Under the pieces are notes generated by a model. The model was not told where the DNA came from and ran no database searches. It worked only from the letters and a program-made list of their open reading frames with translations. A DNA stretch of 64,000 nucleotides from DATFVB01 sp963714035 (GTDB lineage: Bacteria > Acidobacteriota > Thermoanaerobaculia > UBA5066 > DATFVB01). Location: the NCBI GenBank assembly GCA_963714035.1, contig OY970224.1:1-64000 (forward strand), written 5' to 3'. Each line of letters begins with the position of its first letter. The stretch's first letter is position 1. Position numbers and translations under genes: made by a program. Shown piece after piece: positions 7,884 to 17,100 of the stretch.

Positions 7884-9941
7884 GTGGCGGAGCGGAAGTA
7901 CGTCCTCAAGACCCCGGCGGCCCCGAAGACGTACCGCGTCGACTACGACGGGGAGCTGAACGCCGAACAGAAGGACGTGGTTTTCGCCGGGGGCGGGCCG
8001 GTCCTCGTGATCGCCGGCGCCGGCTCGGGAAAGACGCGGACGCTCGTCTACCGCGTCTCGCGGCTGATCGAGTCGGGCGTCGATCCGTCGAAGATCCTGC
8101 TCCTGACCTTCACGAACAAGGCGGCCCGCGAGATGATGCGGCGCGTCGAGGCGCTCCTCACGATCGATGCCCGGAAGATGGCGGGAGGGACGTTCCACTC
8201 CCTCGGCAACCGACTGCTCCGCCAGTACGGGGAGCGAATCGGGCTCTCCCCGCACTTCACGATCCTCGATCCCGAGGACGCGCGGGAGATCCTCGAGGCC
8301 TCCACCTCCGACCTCCAGATCAAGACCCTCGACCGGCGGTTCCCGAAGGGAGACGTTCTTCTCGACCTCTATTCGTTCACGATCAACACCGAACGGAAGC
8401 TCTCCGAGGTCCTCGCCGAGCGCGCGCCCCACTTCCTGCAGCTCCAGGAGGAGATCGTGCGGGTCTTCGGCCGCTACCTCGAGCGGAAGAAGGCCGCGCG
8501 GGCGTGCGACTACGACGACCTCCTGCTCCACTGGAAAACGCTCCTCGACACCGAAACCGGGGGAGAGCTCTCGCGGCGGTTCTCGCACGTGCTGGTCGAC
8601 GAGTACCAGGACACGAACCGCCTGCAGGGGGAGATCGTGGACGGCATGGCCCGCGGCCACGGCAACCTCACGGTCGTCGGCGACGACGCGCAGTCGATCT
8701 ACGCCTTCCGCGGAGCGTCGTTCGACAACATCATCGGGTTTCCCGAGCGGTGGCCGAAGGCGCAGGTCTTCCGGCTCACGACGAACTACCGGTCGGTCCC
8801 GGAGATCCTCGCGCTCGCCAACGCGTCCATCGAAAAGAACGAGCGGCAGTTCCGCAAGGAGCTGGAGGCCGTCCGCCCTGTCGGCCAGATTCCCGGGGTC
8901 GTGCCGCTGCCCGACGCGTTCGACCAGGCCCGGTTCGTCGCCCAGCGAATCCTCGAATGGCGCGACGAAGGGGAGAAGCTCTCCGACTGCGCCGTGCTCT
9001 ACCGCTCGCATTACCAGGCGATGGAGCTGCAGATGGAGCTGACCCGCCGCTCCATTCCGTTCGAGATCCGCTCGGGGATCCGGTTCTTCGAGCAGCGTCA
9101 CGTCAAGGACGTTCTCGCGTTCCTGCGTATCCTCGTCAACCCCCACGACGAGATCTCGTGGAAGCGCGCGCTCAAGATCTTTCCGAGGATCGGCGAGCGC
9201 ACGGCGGCCGGAATCTGGGAGGCGATCGGCGCGGCCCGCGAGCCCCTCGAGACCTTTCGGCGCGGCGATTTCTCCGGCGCGGGGCGGGGCGCGGAGGCGG
9301 CGCTCGCCCCGTTCCGGAAGCTCCTCGGGCGCCTCGATACTCCCTCGATGCGGAACGCTCCCGCCGACGCGATCCGCGAGGTCGTCGACTCGGTCTACCG
9401 CGATTTCGCCCGCGCGAAGTTCGCCAACGGCGACGCCCGCCTCGACGATCTCGAGCAGTTCGCCCAGTTCGCCGCCGCCTATCCGAGCCTCGCGGATTTC
9501 CTCGACGAGGTCTCGCTCTACAACGAGCTCTCCGGGGAGGACACGGTCGCCGGCCTTCCGGAGGACGAGCGCGTCATCCTCTCGTCGATCCATCAGGCGA
9601 AGGGGCTCGAGTGGCGCCGCGTCGCCGTCATCGGCCTGTCGGAGGGGCGATTCCCGAACTATCGCGCCTCGGCCACGGCCGAGGGGCTGGAGGAGGAGCG
9701 GCGGCTGTTCTACGTCGCCTGCACGCGTGCGAAGGACGAGCTGCTCCTGACGTATCCGATGCTCGCCCGCGATCGCTACTCGACCGACGTGATTCTCGAG
9801 GCGTCGCGTTTCGTCTCGGAGCTCCCGGGCGAGGTCTACGAGAAATGGATCGTCGAGCTGGAACCGGAGGAGTCGCCGGCGGGGACGGCGGGATTCGAAC
9901 CGGAGGACGAGAACCAGGAAGCCCCGGAAGACGTGAACTGA
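7884..9941 (+). CDS. UvrD/Rep/PcrA-type superfamily 1 DNA helicase
   Basis: 685 residues. SF1A helicase motifs occur in order: Q-motif LNAEQKDVV, Walker A GAGSGKTRTL (about 45-54), motif Ia FTNKAAREM, Walker B VDEYQDTN, motif III GDDAQSIYAFRGA, motif IV TTNYRS, motif V SSIHQAKGLEW and motif VI FYVACTRAKDEL. It should translocate 3' to 5' on single-stranded DNA in repair or replication restart. It is slightly shorter than typical UvrD or PcrA (about 720 or more), so the exact ortholog is not assigned. The GTG start has no Shine-Dalgarno sequence; a near-consensus -10 box CATAAT (7872-7877) ends six bases before it, suggesting a leaderless transcript. It is the only replication/repair gene in its neighbourhood. 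Confidence 0.9.
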   Translation: MAERKYVLKTPAAPKTYRVDYDGELNAEQKDVVFAGGGPVLVIAGAGSGKTRTLVYRVSRLIESGVDPSKILLLTFTNKAAREMMRRVEALLTIDARKMAGGTFHSLGNRLLRQYGERIGLSPHFTILDPEDAREILEASTSDLQIKTLDRRFPKGDVLLDLYSFTINTERKLSEVLAERAPHFLQLQEEIVRVFGRYLERKKAARACDYDDLLLHWKTLLDTETGGELSRRFSHVLVDEYQDTNRLQGEIVDGMARGHGNLTVVGDDAQSIYAFRGASFDNIIGFPERWPKAQVFRLTTNYRSVPEILALANASIEKNERQFRKELEAVRPVGQIPGVVPLPDAFDQARFVAQRILEWRDEGEKLSDCAVLYRSHYQAMELQMELTRRSIPFEIRSGIRFFEQRHVKDVLAFLRILVNPHDEISWKRALKIFPRIGERTAAGIWEAIGAAREPLETFRRGDFSGAGRGAEAALAPFRKLLGRLDTPSMRNAPADAIREVVDSVYRDFARAKFANGDARLDDLEQFAQFAAAYPSLADFLDEVSLYNELSGEDTVAGLPEDERVILSSIHQAKGLEWRRVAVIGLSEGRFPNYRASATAEGLEEERRLFYVACTRAKDELLLTYPMLARDRYSTDVILEASRFVSELPGEVYEKWIVELEPEESPAGTAGFEPEDENQEAPEDVN

Positions 9942-9996
9942 TTCCCGGAGCGCCGCGGGTGGAGTCTTCCTACCCGCGGCGCGAGCCGAACAGAAT

Positions 9997-11133
9997 CTAG
10001 CGCCGGCCGTGCACGATTGCGGCGGCGGACGGCGAGGTCGAGGCCGCGGCCGGGATTGCCCGGATCGAGCCGAACAACCCGTGGCTCTCGCCATCGGGAC
10101 CCGCCGTGAAGTAGAGCAGGTTCCCCGGTCCTCCGGACCCTCCGTTGCCGAAGTGCAGCCCCCAGAGCCCGTCGATCACGAGGGGCGCCCTGCCGTTGGG
10201 TCCCTTCATCTGGCCGAGGAACGCGCCGCTGTCGGGATCGAACGCATTGATGTGGCCGTCCCCGAAGTTTCCGACGAGAAGCGCGCCCGAGAAGGTTCCG
10301 AAGCCGCTCGGCGCGAGCGTCATTCCCCAGGGCGAGTTCAGAGCGCCCTGCATCGCGAACTGCCGGATGAGCGTCCCGCTCGTGTCGAACTCGTCGATGT
10401 AGCCGTGGCCCGGCCCCGCGACGTCGTCGTGCTTGTCCGCGTCCTGCATCGCGAATGAGACGTAGAGATTCCCGCCGATGTTCGCGATCCCGAAGGGGGC
10501 GAACCCGAGCGCGGTCAGGGTGGAATCCGTGAAGGTCGTCGTCGGCGTGAACGTCGAGTCGAAAACCTGGACGAACCCGTCATGGAAGTCGGTCGCGTAC
10601 AGGAAGTTTCCGGCCGTCGTCGTCCCGAGGGCGACTCCCTTGAACACCGCGCCCGTCGCCGAGAGATCCGCCGAAGCCGGAAGGACGGCGTTGGTCGCGT
10701 CGACCGCCGGATTCCATCCGGAGATCGTGCCGTCCTCGCCGGCGAAGATGAAGAGCGCCGGGCCGCTCACCGAGTTCTCGGTCACCATGAACTGGCCCGT
10801 TCCGTTGAAGACGAGGCCGGTGGGCACGCCCCCTCCTTCGGTATTGGCGGCCCCGGCCGGGATCGTGACGACGAGCGGAAGCGCGACGCCATTGCCCTGA
10901 TAGACGGTCGACGTGCCCGATCCGTTGTTGGCGATCCAGATCGGCCCGCTCCCGCTGGAGGCGATTCCCCAGGCGTTCACGAGGTTCGGGTCGGTGAAGG
11001 ATGCCATTCCCTTCTGGTCGGAAACGAGGTTGTGTTGAATGTAGCGCTGGGCGGCCGCGGGCCATGCCGTCAACACGACGATCGCCGCGATCGCGCCGCG
11101 GATCCGGAGAGGGACGTTTCGGGGGCTCTTCAT
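9997..11133 (-). CDS. Secreted TIGR03118-family beta-propeller protein
   Basis: 378 residues from the ATG at 11133, chosen over an upstream in-frame start because GGAGGAAAGA directly precedes it and it opens a signal peptide (IRGAIAAIVVLTAWPAAAQ). The mature part repeats NHL/propeller-like strands and contains the motifs VSDQKGMASFTDPNLVNAWGI, shortened here to its core DPNLVNAWG, and GNFGDGHINAFD, which I associate with the TIGR03118 family. That family has no established function; it is probably an extracytoplasmic binding or scaffold protein. It converges with the helicase gene and is divergent from the antiporter gene. Confidence 0.75.
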   Translation of the reverse strand: MKSPRNVPLRIRGAIAAIVVLTAWPAAAQRYIQHNLVSDQKGMASFTDPNLVNAWGIASSGSGPIWIANNGSGTSTVYQGNGVALPLVVTIPAGAANTEGGGVPTGLVFNGTGQFMVTENSVSGPALFIFAGEDGTISGWNPAVDATNAVLPASADLSATGAVFKGVALGTTTAGNFLYATDFHDGFVQVFDSTFTPTTTFTDSTLTALGFAPFGIANIGGNLYVSFAMQDADKHDDVAGPGHGYIDEFDTSGTLIRQFAMQGALNSPWGMTLAPSGFGTFSGALLVGNFGDGHINAFDPDSGAFLGQMKGPNGRAPLVIDGLWGLHFGNGGSGGPGNLLYFTAGPDGESHGLFGSIRAIPAAASTSPSAAAIVHGRR

Positions 11134-11250
11134 TCTTTCCTCCTTCCGGGATGTCCCGGATGACCAATTTCCGAGCGCCGGGGCGTGCAACGGGAATGCC
11201 TCGACCGCGTTTTCTCAAGGAGGCTTAATGAATCCGCCATAATTCCGCGG

Positions 11251-12486
11251 ATGCGTCCGCCCTCGGCAATCGAGCTCGTCCCGTTCGCCGCCGCGCTCGT
11301 CTCGCTCGCGATCCTGCCGTCCGCGGCGTCCCGCTGGTGGGAAAGACGCGGCGTTCGGATCGTCTGGGCGCTCGCGCTCGTGCTGCCCTCCGCCGGGATG
11401 ACGGGCGGTCGCGGCGCGTGGCCCTCGATCGCGCACGCGGGGGCGGAGTACGTCGATCTCGTGGCGCTCCTCGGCGCCCTGTTCCTGATCTCCGGAGGCA
11501 TCGTGCTCCGAGGGCGACTGGAAGGGACCCCGATCGTCAACACGGCCCTGCTCGGCATCGGATCGGCGCTCGCGTCGATTCTCGGATCGCCCGGCGCCGC
11601 GACCCTGACGATCCGGCCGTACCTCCACGCCAACCGCCGGCGACTCCGGGTTGCCCACGGCGTCGTTTTCCTGATCATGGTCGTCGGGAACACCGGGGGA
11701 ATGCTGCTGCCGATCGGAAATCCCCCGCTCTATCTCGGCTATCTGTCCGGCGTGCCGATGTTCTGGACCCTGTCGCTCTGGCGCGAGTGGATCTTCTTCA
11801 ACGCGGCGCTGCTCCTCGCGTTTTTCTTCTGGGATCTTCGGCGGTTCCGGCGGGAAGGTTTCGTGGGGGAAGACGAAACACGGACGCTCGCCATGCTCCG
11901 CGTCGAGGGCCTCGTCAACGTGCCGATCCTTCTTCTCGCGCTCGCTTCGGCGGCGGTCCTCCACGGCGCGGCTCGCCCCGCGGCTCTCCTGGGGGCAGCG
12001 GCGCTTTCCTGGGCCGCGACTCCGCGCGCGGTCCGGGAGCGAAACCACTTCACGTTCGCGCCCGTCGAGGAACTCGCGCTGATCTTCTTCGTGATCTTCG
12101 GCACGATTCCGCCCGTGCTCGAGCTGCTCGCCGCTCACCCGCTCCCGCTTTCCGGGCCTCACGCGTACTTCTGGGCGACCGGCGGGTTCTCATCGATCCT
12201 GGACAACGCGCCGACCTACCTCTCGGCGCTCGTCTCCGCTCGCCGGCTCGCTCCGGCGCCCGGGATCGCCGTCGTCGCCGGAGTGCGGGAAGACGTTCTC
12301 CGGGCGATCTCCCTCGGCGCGGTCACCTTCGGCGGGTTGACCTACATCGGCAACGGCCCGAATCTCCTCATCCGGTCGATCGCCGAGAGCGACGGCGTGA
12401 AGATGCCGGGCTTTCTCGGCTATGCCGCGGTCGCCGCCGCGGTTCTGCTGCCGCTCTTCGCGATCGTTTCGATCGTCTTTCTCTGA
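11251..12486 (+). CDS. NhaD/ArsB/CitM-superfamily sodium:proton antiporter-like membrane protein
   Basis: 411 residues and about 11 transmembrane helices. The paired re-entrant motifs of the ion-transporter superfamily are visible: GNTGGMLLPIGNPPLYL in the first half, and SSILDNAPTYL with TYIGNGPNLLI in the second. These resemble NhaD-type Na+/H+ antiporters more than citrate or arsenite carriers. It would expel Na+ or another ion across the inner membrane. The ATG at 11251 follows a -10-like CATAAT (11238-11243) by seven bases, as in other possibly leaderless genes here. A four-codon frame (MNPP, 11228-11242) with a perfect AAGGAGG lies just upstream. Confidence 0.7.
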   Translation: MRPPSAIELVPFAAALVSLAILPSAASRWWERRGVRIVWALALVLPSAGMTGGRGAWPSIAHAGAEYVDLVALLGALFLISGGIVLRGRLEGTPIVNTALLGIGSALASILGSPGAATLTIRPYLHANRRRLRVAHGVVFLIMVVGNTGGMLLPIGNPPLYLGYLSGVPMFWTLSLWREWIFFNAALLLAFFFWDLRRFRREGFVGEDETRTLAMLRVEGLVNVPILLLALASAAVLHGAARPAALLGAAALSWAATPRAVRERNHFTFAPVEELALIFFVIFGTIPPVLELLAAHPLPLSGPHAYFWATGGFSSILDNAPTYLSALVSARRLAPAPGIAVVAGVREDVLRAISLGAVTFGGLTYIGNGPNLLIRSIAESDGVKMPGFLGYAAVAAAVLLPLFAIVSIVFL

Positions 12487-12528
12487 GGGTCTTGCGTCGC
12501 GCGGCCCGCGACTCGAACCGGACGGGCG

Positions 12529-13587
12529 TCAGGCGCGCGCGACGCGCGCCGCGACCGCGTCGCCGGCGGCCGGCGTCGTGAGCGCGCCGCCGACGTCGGC
12601 CGTGCACTCCCGGGCCTCGAGGCAGGCGACGACGGCGGCCTCGATCGCGCGCGCGGCGTCGGCGAGACCGAGATGCTCGAGCATCAGGGCGGTGGTGAGG
12701 ATCGCCCCGAACGGGTTCGCCTTTCCGGTGCCGGCGTACTTCGGCGCCGAGCCGTGGACGGGCTCGAACATCGAAACGCGCCCGGGATGGATGTTTCCCG
12801 ACGCCGCCATGCCGAGCCCTCCCTGCAGGGCGGCGCCGAGATCGGTCGTGATGTCGCCGAACATGTTGTTCGTGACGATCACCTCGAACTGCGCCGGGTC
12901 CTTCACCATCTGCATCACGAGCGCGTCGACGTAGAGATGCGACGGCGCGATCCCGGGGAACTCGGCGGCGACCTCGTGGAACGTCCTCTGCCAGAGATCG
13001 CCGACGAAGCGCATCGCGTTCGACTTGTCCGACATGCAGACCTTCGTCTTGCCGCGCGCCTTCGCGTATTCGAACGCGTGGCGGACGATCCGCTCGACTC
13101 CCTTTCGCGTGGAGACGTCTTCCTGCAGCGCGACCTCGTCGGGCGTGCCCTTCTTGAAGTTGCCGCCCGTCCCGGCGTACGAGCCCTCGGTGTTCTCCCG
13201 GAAGATCACGAAGTCGATTGCCGACGAGGGCACCGCTTTGAGCGGGTTCAGGCGGTCGGAGAGGCACCGGACGGGGCGGTAGTTCACGTAGAGGTCGAGA
13301 ACGAAGCGAGCGCCGAGGAGGATGTCGCGGGCATGCGCCATGTCGGGCACGCGCGGATCGCCGAACGCGCCCATGAAGATCGCGTCGAAGTTCGCGCGGA
13401 GGTCGTCGAACGCGCCTTTCGGGAGAGACTCGCGGGTCGCGAGATAGTGGTCGGCGCTCCACGGGAAGAAGACCTTCTCGAACGACGCCGACCCCGGAGG
13501 CAGCGCGTCGAGGACCTTGACCGCCTCGCGGGTCACGTCGACGCCGATCCCGTCGCCGGGAACGATCGCGAGGCGGAACGTCTTCAT
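12529..13587 (-). CDS. Isocitrate/isopropylmalate dehydrogenase-family oxidoreductase (LeuB-like)
   Basis: 352 residues with the beta-decarboxylating dehydrogenase fold: nucleotide/phosphate loop IVPGDGIG at the N-terminus, substrate-loop region FRENTEGSYAG, the metal-site Asp in NMFGDITTDLGAALQGGLG, and the adenine-binding stretch EPVHGSAPKYAGTGKANP. Family members oxidise a 2-hydroxyacid with NAD(P)+ and decarboxylate it. Length fits 3-isopropylmalate dehydrogenase, but no leuA, leuC or leuD is nearby, and tartrate or homoisocitrate dehydrogenases share this fold. I therefore leave the substrate open. The next gene upstream on the same strand starts only 20 bases away, so they may be co-transcribed. 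Confidence 0.75.
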   Translation of the reverse strand: MKTFRLAIVPGDGIGVDVTREAVKVLDALPPGSASFEKVFFPWSADHYLATRESLPKGAFDDLRANFDAIFMGAFGDPRVPDMAHARDILLGARFVLDLYVNYRPVRCLSDRLNPLKAVPSSAIDFVIFRENTEGSYAGTGGNFKKGTPDEVALQEDVSTRKGVERIVRHAFEYAKARGKTKVCMSDKSNAMRFVGDLWQRTFHEVAAEFPGIAPSHLYVDALVMQMVKDPAQFEVIVTNNMFGDITTDLGAALQGGLGMAASGNIHPGRVSMFEPVHGSAPKYAGTGKANPFGAILTTALMLEHLGLADAARAIEAAVVACLEARECTADVGGALTTPAAGDAVAARVARA

Positions 13588-13606
13588 GCGCGCGCGGAGA
13601 ATACCA

Positions 13607-14050
13607 TCAGGGTTTCCGCGCCCCGCGTCCGGCGCGGACCTTCTTCTGGTATTCGCGCATTCCCGCGACGCGCTCCTCTCCGCCGGGCGTCTCGCGAACG
13701 AACCGTTCGACGTTGCCGAGGAAGCCGCGGTTTCCGGTCATCTCGCGAAATTCCGGCACGTGCTCGCCGATCTTCGCCCAGAGGAAGAACGCCTCGCCGC
13801 CCGCCTCGACGAAAAGCCCGCGGTGGATCACGCCGAGGTTCACCATTGACGTCGCGATGTCCCAGTACCCCGCGACCATCCGCAGGTAATTGTCCGACGA
13901 GAGATACGCGTCGTGGAGCTCCTGGGCCGAGTCGGCATAGAAGCTCCCCATCCATCCGCGGGCCTCGCGGAGCTTCGCCTCGCGGCGCAGGTCGAAAAGG
14001 CGGAGCACGAGCTCGGCGTCGTGGTGGTTCGGGGCGCGGTCTTCGGACAT
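13607..14050 (-). CDS. Small soluble protein of unknown function
   Basis: 147 residues, no signal peptide, no membrane segment. It begins MSEDRAPNHHDAELVLRLFDLRREAKLREAR and looks mostly alpha-helical, with several Trp and Tyr residues (GWMGSFYAD, AGYWDIATSM, FFLWAKIG) and a basic C-terminus. The start is supported by AGGAGGTCCC just upstream (plus strand 14051-14060). I do not recognise the family. It lies 20 bases before the LeuB-like gene and follows the glucan synthase gene on the same strand by 91 bases, so it could be co-transcribed with either. Confidence 0.65.
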   Translation of the reverse strand: MSEDRAPNHHDAELVLRLFDLRREAKLREARGWMGSFYADSAQELHDAYLSSDNYLRMVAGYWDIATSMVNLGVIHRGLFVEAGGEAFFLWAKIGEHVPEFREMTGNRGFLGNVERFVRETPGGEERVAGMREYQKKVRAGRGARKP

Positions 14051-14141
14051 GGGACCTCCTTCTGCTTCCCGCCGATCGTATCGGATGTCGCCGCGAGGCG
14101 CGCCGCCCGTCGCGCCGAAGCTCCGAAGGAGCGACGGCGGG

Positions 14142-17100
14142 TCACTCCCCGAGGACGACCTTCACGTCGTGCCGCTTCCCGTCCCGGAGCCGGGCGATCG
14201 TCCCGTCCGCGGCGGCGGCGCCGTCGACGACGACCTCGCGGACGCCCCGGCACACTCCCGAGGGATTCTCGACGGTGATCGCGTAGAGCGTGTCGTTCGC
14301 GTCCCGGAACTGGATTTCGAACCGCGGCCAGCGCCGCGGGATGCAGGGGGCGACCCGGAATCGATTTCCTTCGAGACGCAGGCCGAGGATCGACTCCGTG
14401 GCAGCCCGGTACAGCCATCCGGCGGACCCCGTGTACCAGGTCCAGCCGCCGCGTCCGGTCAACGGCTCGACGGAATAGACGTCTCCCGCGGTCACGTACG
14501 GCTCGACCTTGTATCGGTGGAGACCGGCGCGCGTGCTCGTCGGCGCGATCGGATTGACGATCGCGAAGAGCTCCGCGGCGAGATCGCCGTTTCCGCGCTC
14601 GGCGAACGCCATGATCGTCCAGGCCGCGGCGTGCGTGTACTGGCCGCCGTTCTCCCGGATCCCGGGAAGGTATCCCTTGATGTAGCCGGGGTCCTTCGGG
14701 GTGGCGTTGAACGGCGGCGTGAAGAGGAGGATCAGCCCGTCCTCGCGCCGGACGAGGTATTGCTCGACCGCGATCATCGCCCGCTCCACGCGGACCCGGT
14801 CGCCCGCGCCGGAGAGCGCCGCCCAGGTCTGCGCGAGCGAATCGATCCGGCATTCTGCGTCGCGGGCCGAGCCGAGAGGCGTTCCGTCGTCGTAGAAGGC
14901 GCGCAGGTACCAGTCCCCGTCCCACGCGTGCTCCTCGATCGCCGATTTCAGGTCCGCGGCGCGCCGGCGATAGAGCTCCGCGCGCTTTTCGTCTCCGCGC
15001 CGTTCGGCGATCGCGGCGAAACGGACGAGTGTCGCGTGGAGGAACCATCCCAGCCAGACGCTCTCTCCCTTTCCCTCGATCCCGACGCGGTTGAAGCCGT
15101 CGTTCCAGTCGCCGGACCCGATCAGCGGAAGCCGGTGGGGCCCGACGGCGGTCGAGCGGTCGAGGGCCCGCAGGCAATGCGCGTAGACGCTCTCGCGGAT
15201 CCCGGAGACCTTCGGCTCCTGGTAGGACTCGGACTCTCCCGCCGCGAGCAGCGGGCCCTCGATGTACGGAGCCGTTTCGTCGAGCAGCGCGTCGTCCCCG
15301 GTCGCCGCGACGTATTCCGCGACGGCGTAGGGGAGCCAGAGGTAATCGTCGGAGCATCGCGTGCGCACGCCGCGGCCGCTCGGCGGATGCCACCAGTGCT
15401 GCACGTCTCCCTCGGCGAACTGGCGAGAGGCGAACTTCGGGATGAGCTGCCGCGCGATCTCGGGAGCGAGCGCCGCGACGCCGAGCGCGTCCTGGATCTG
15501 ATCTCGGAATCCGAAGGCGCCGCTCGACTGGTAGAAAGCCGTCCGCCCGCGGATCCGGCACGAGATCGTCTGGTAGGGGATCCAGCGGTTGACGAGGAGA
15601 TCGAGCGCCGGGTCGGGCGTCTTCACGACGATGCTGCCGAGGACCCGGTCCCAGGAGCGGCGGACGGCTTCCAGAGCGGCGTCGGCCGCGGCGGCGTCCG
15701 GGAACCGCCCGATCAGCGTCGCGGCTTCCTCCCGATCGGCTCCCTGCCCGAGCAGGAAGACCAGATCGCGGGTCTCGCCGGGCGCGAGCGGGAAGGACGC
15801 GACGTGGGCGGCGCACGGATCGAGCCCCGCCCCGGCGCGTCCGAGGAGCGTCGTCCGCCGGAGCGCCGCGGGGTCCGAGACGTGGCCGTTCCGGCCCAGG
15901 AACTCGCGCCGGTCGGCGGTCGCGACGACCCGCGCTCCGGCCGCCCGGACGGCCGAAAACGCGATTCGCGCGCCGAAATCGGCGTTGTAGGGGTTGCGGG
16001 CGAAGATCGCGCCCGTTTCCGGTTCGATTTCGGTGATCACGAAGCGGGCCGCCGCCCGGTCCACGCCGAGGGTCCATTCGGCGTAATGCGCCGCGGAGAT
16101 GCGGCGCGGCGCGGCCCCGTGGTTCGTGAGCCGCAGACGGGTGATCTTCAGCGGAGCGTCCTCCGGGACGAACGTCGTGAGCTCCGCGGCGATCGTGCCG
16201 CGGCGGTGCTCGAAGACCGTGTACCCCTGGCCGTGGCGGCAGACGCACGGCTCCGGCCCGCGGATCGGAAGCGCCGTCGGCGACCAGACCTCCGCCGTCT
16301 CGTCGTCGCGGAGGTAGATCGCCTCGCCGGACGGATCGGAGACGGGGTCGTTCGACCAGGGAGTGAGCCGGTTCTCCTGGCTGTTCTCGGACCAGGTGCA
16401 GGCCGCGCCCGATTCGCTGACGAGGAACCCGAAACGCTCGTTGGCGATGACGTTCACCCACGGCGCGGGCGTGTACTGGCGTTCCGCGAGCGTGACGACG
16501 TATTCGCGGCCGTCGGGAGTGAACCCGCCGATGCCGTTGGCGAAGAGGAGCCGGCGCGGCTCGGGCGCCGGCGCCGCGGCGCGCGGCGGAGGCGCGGTCG
16601 CCGGCGTCAGGGGCGCCGGCCACGCTTCCATCGCCGGAGGACGCTCGATCTGCTCGGCGAGGGTGCCGCGCTCGCCCACGAGCACCGCCCGCGCCGCCGT
16701 CTGGAGGAGGATCGCGTCCTCCTCGGAGATCTGGTCTCCCCGGCGGACGAAGACGCCCCCGGGCTTGTCGACGAGAGCCTGCGATGGCGAGGCCCCGATG
16801 AGGCGCTGAATCTGCTCCTGGACCGGCTGGAAGTAGCCGGACGGGTCGTCGTTGACGATCACGAGGTCGACCGAGAGCCCTTTCAGGCGCCAGTACTCGT
16901 GAGCGCGGATCAGTTGCCGGGCGAGGTCGGCCTCTTCGGTGCTTCCGATCCGCAGGAGAACGATCGGGAGGTCGCCGGAGATGCCGTGCCCCCAGAGGTT
17001 GCGTTGCGACCCGACGTTCCGCGAGAGGAGCTCCGGCGGAGGCCGCAGGCTCGGGTCGTCGTAGACGATGCGGGTCGCGAGCCGCTGGAAGAGCTGCGCT

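Noticed and set aside
5904..10094. A long minus-strand frame across the MFS, ArsR and helicase region
   Set aside because: It covers three genes in other frames or strands and has no family similarity.
11251..12486. Arsenite efflux system (ArsB with the ArsR gene at 7497)
   Set aside because: The membrane protein fits NhaD-type antiporters better, the ArsR-type regulator lacks metal-site cysteines, and the two genes are separated by unrelated genes.
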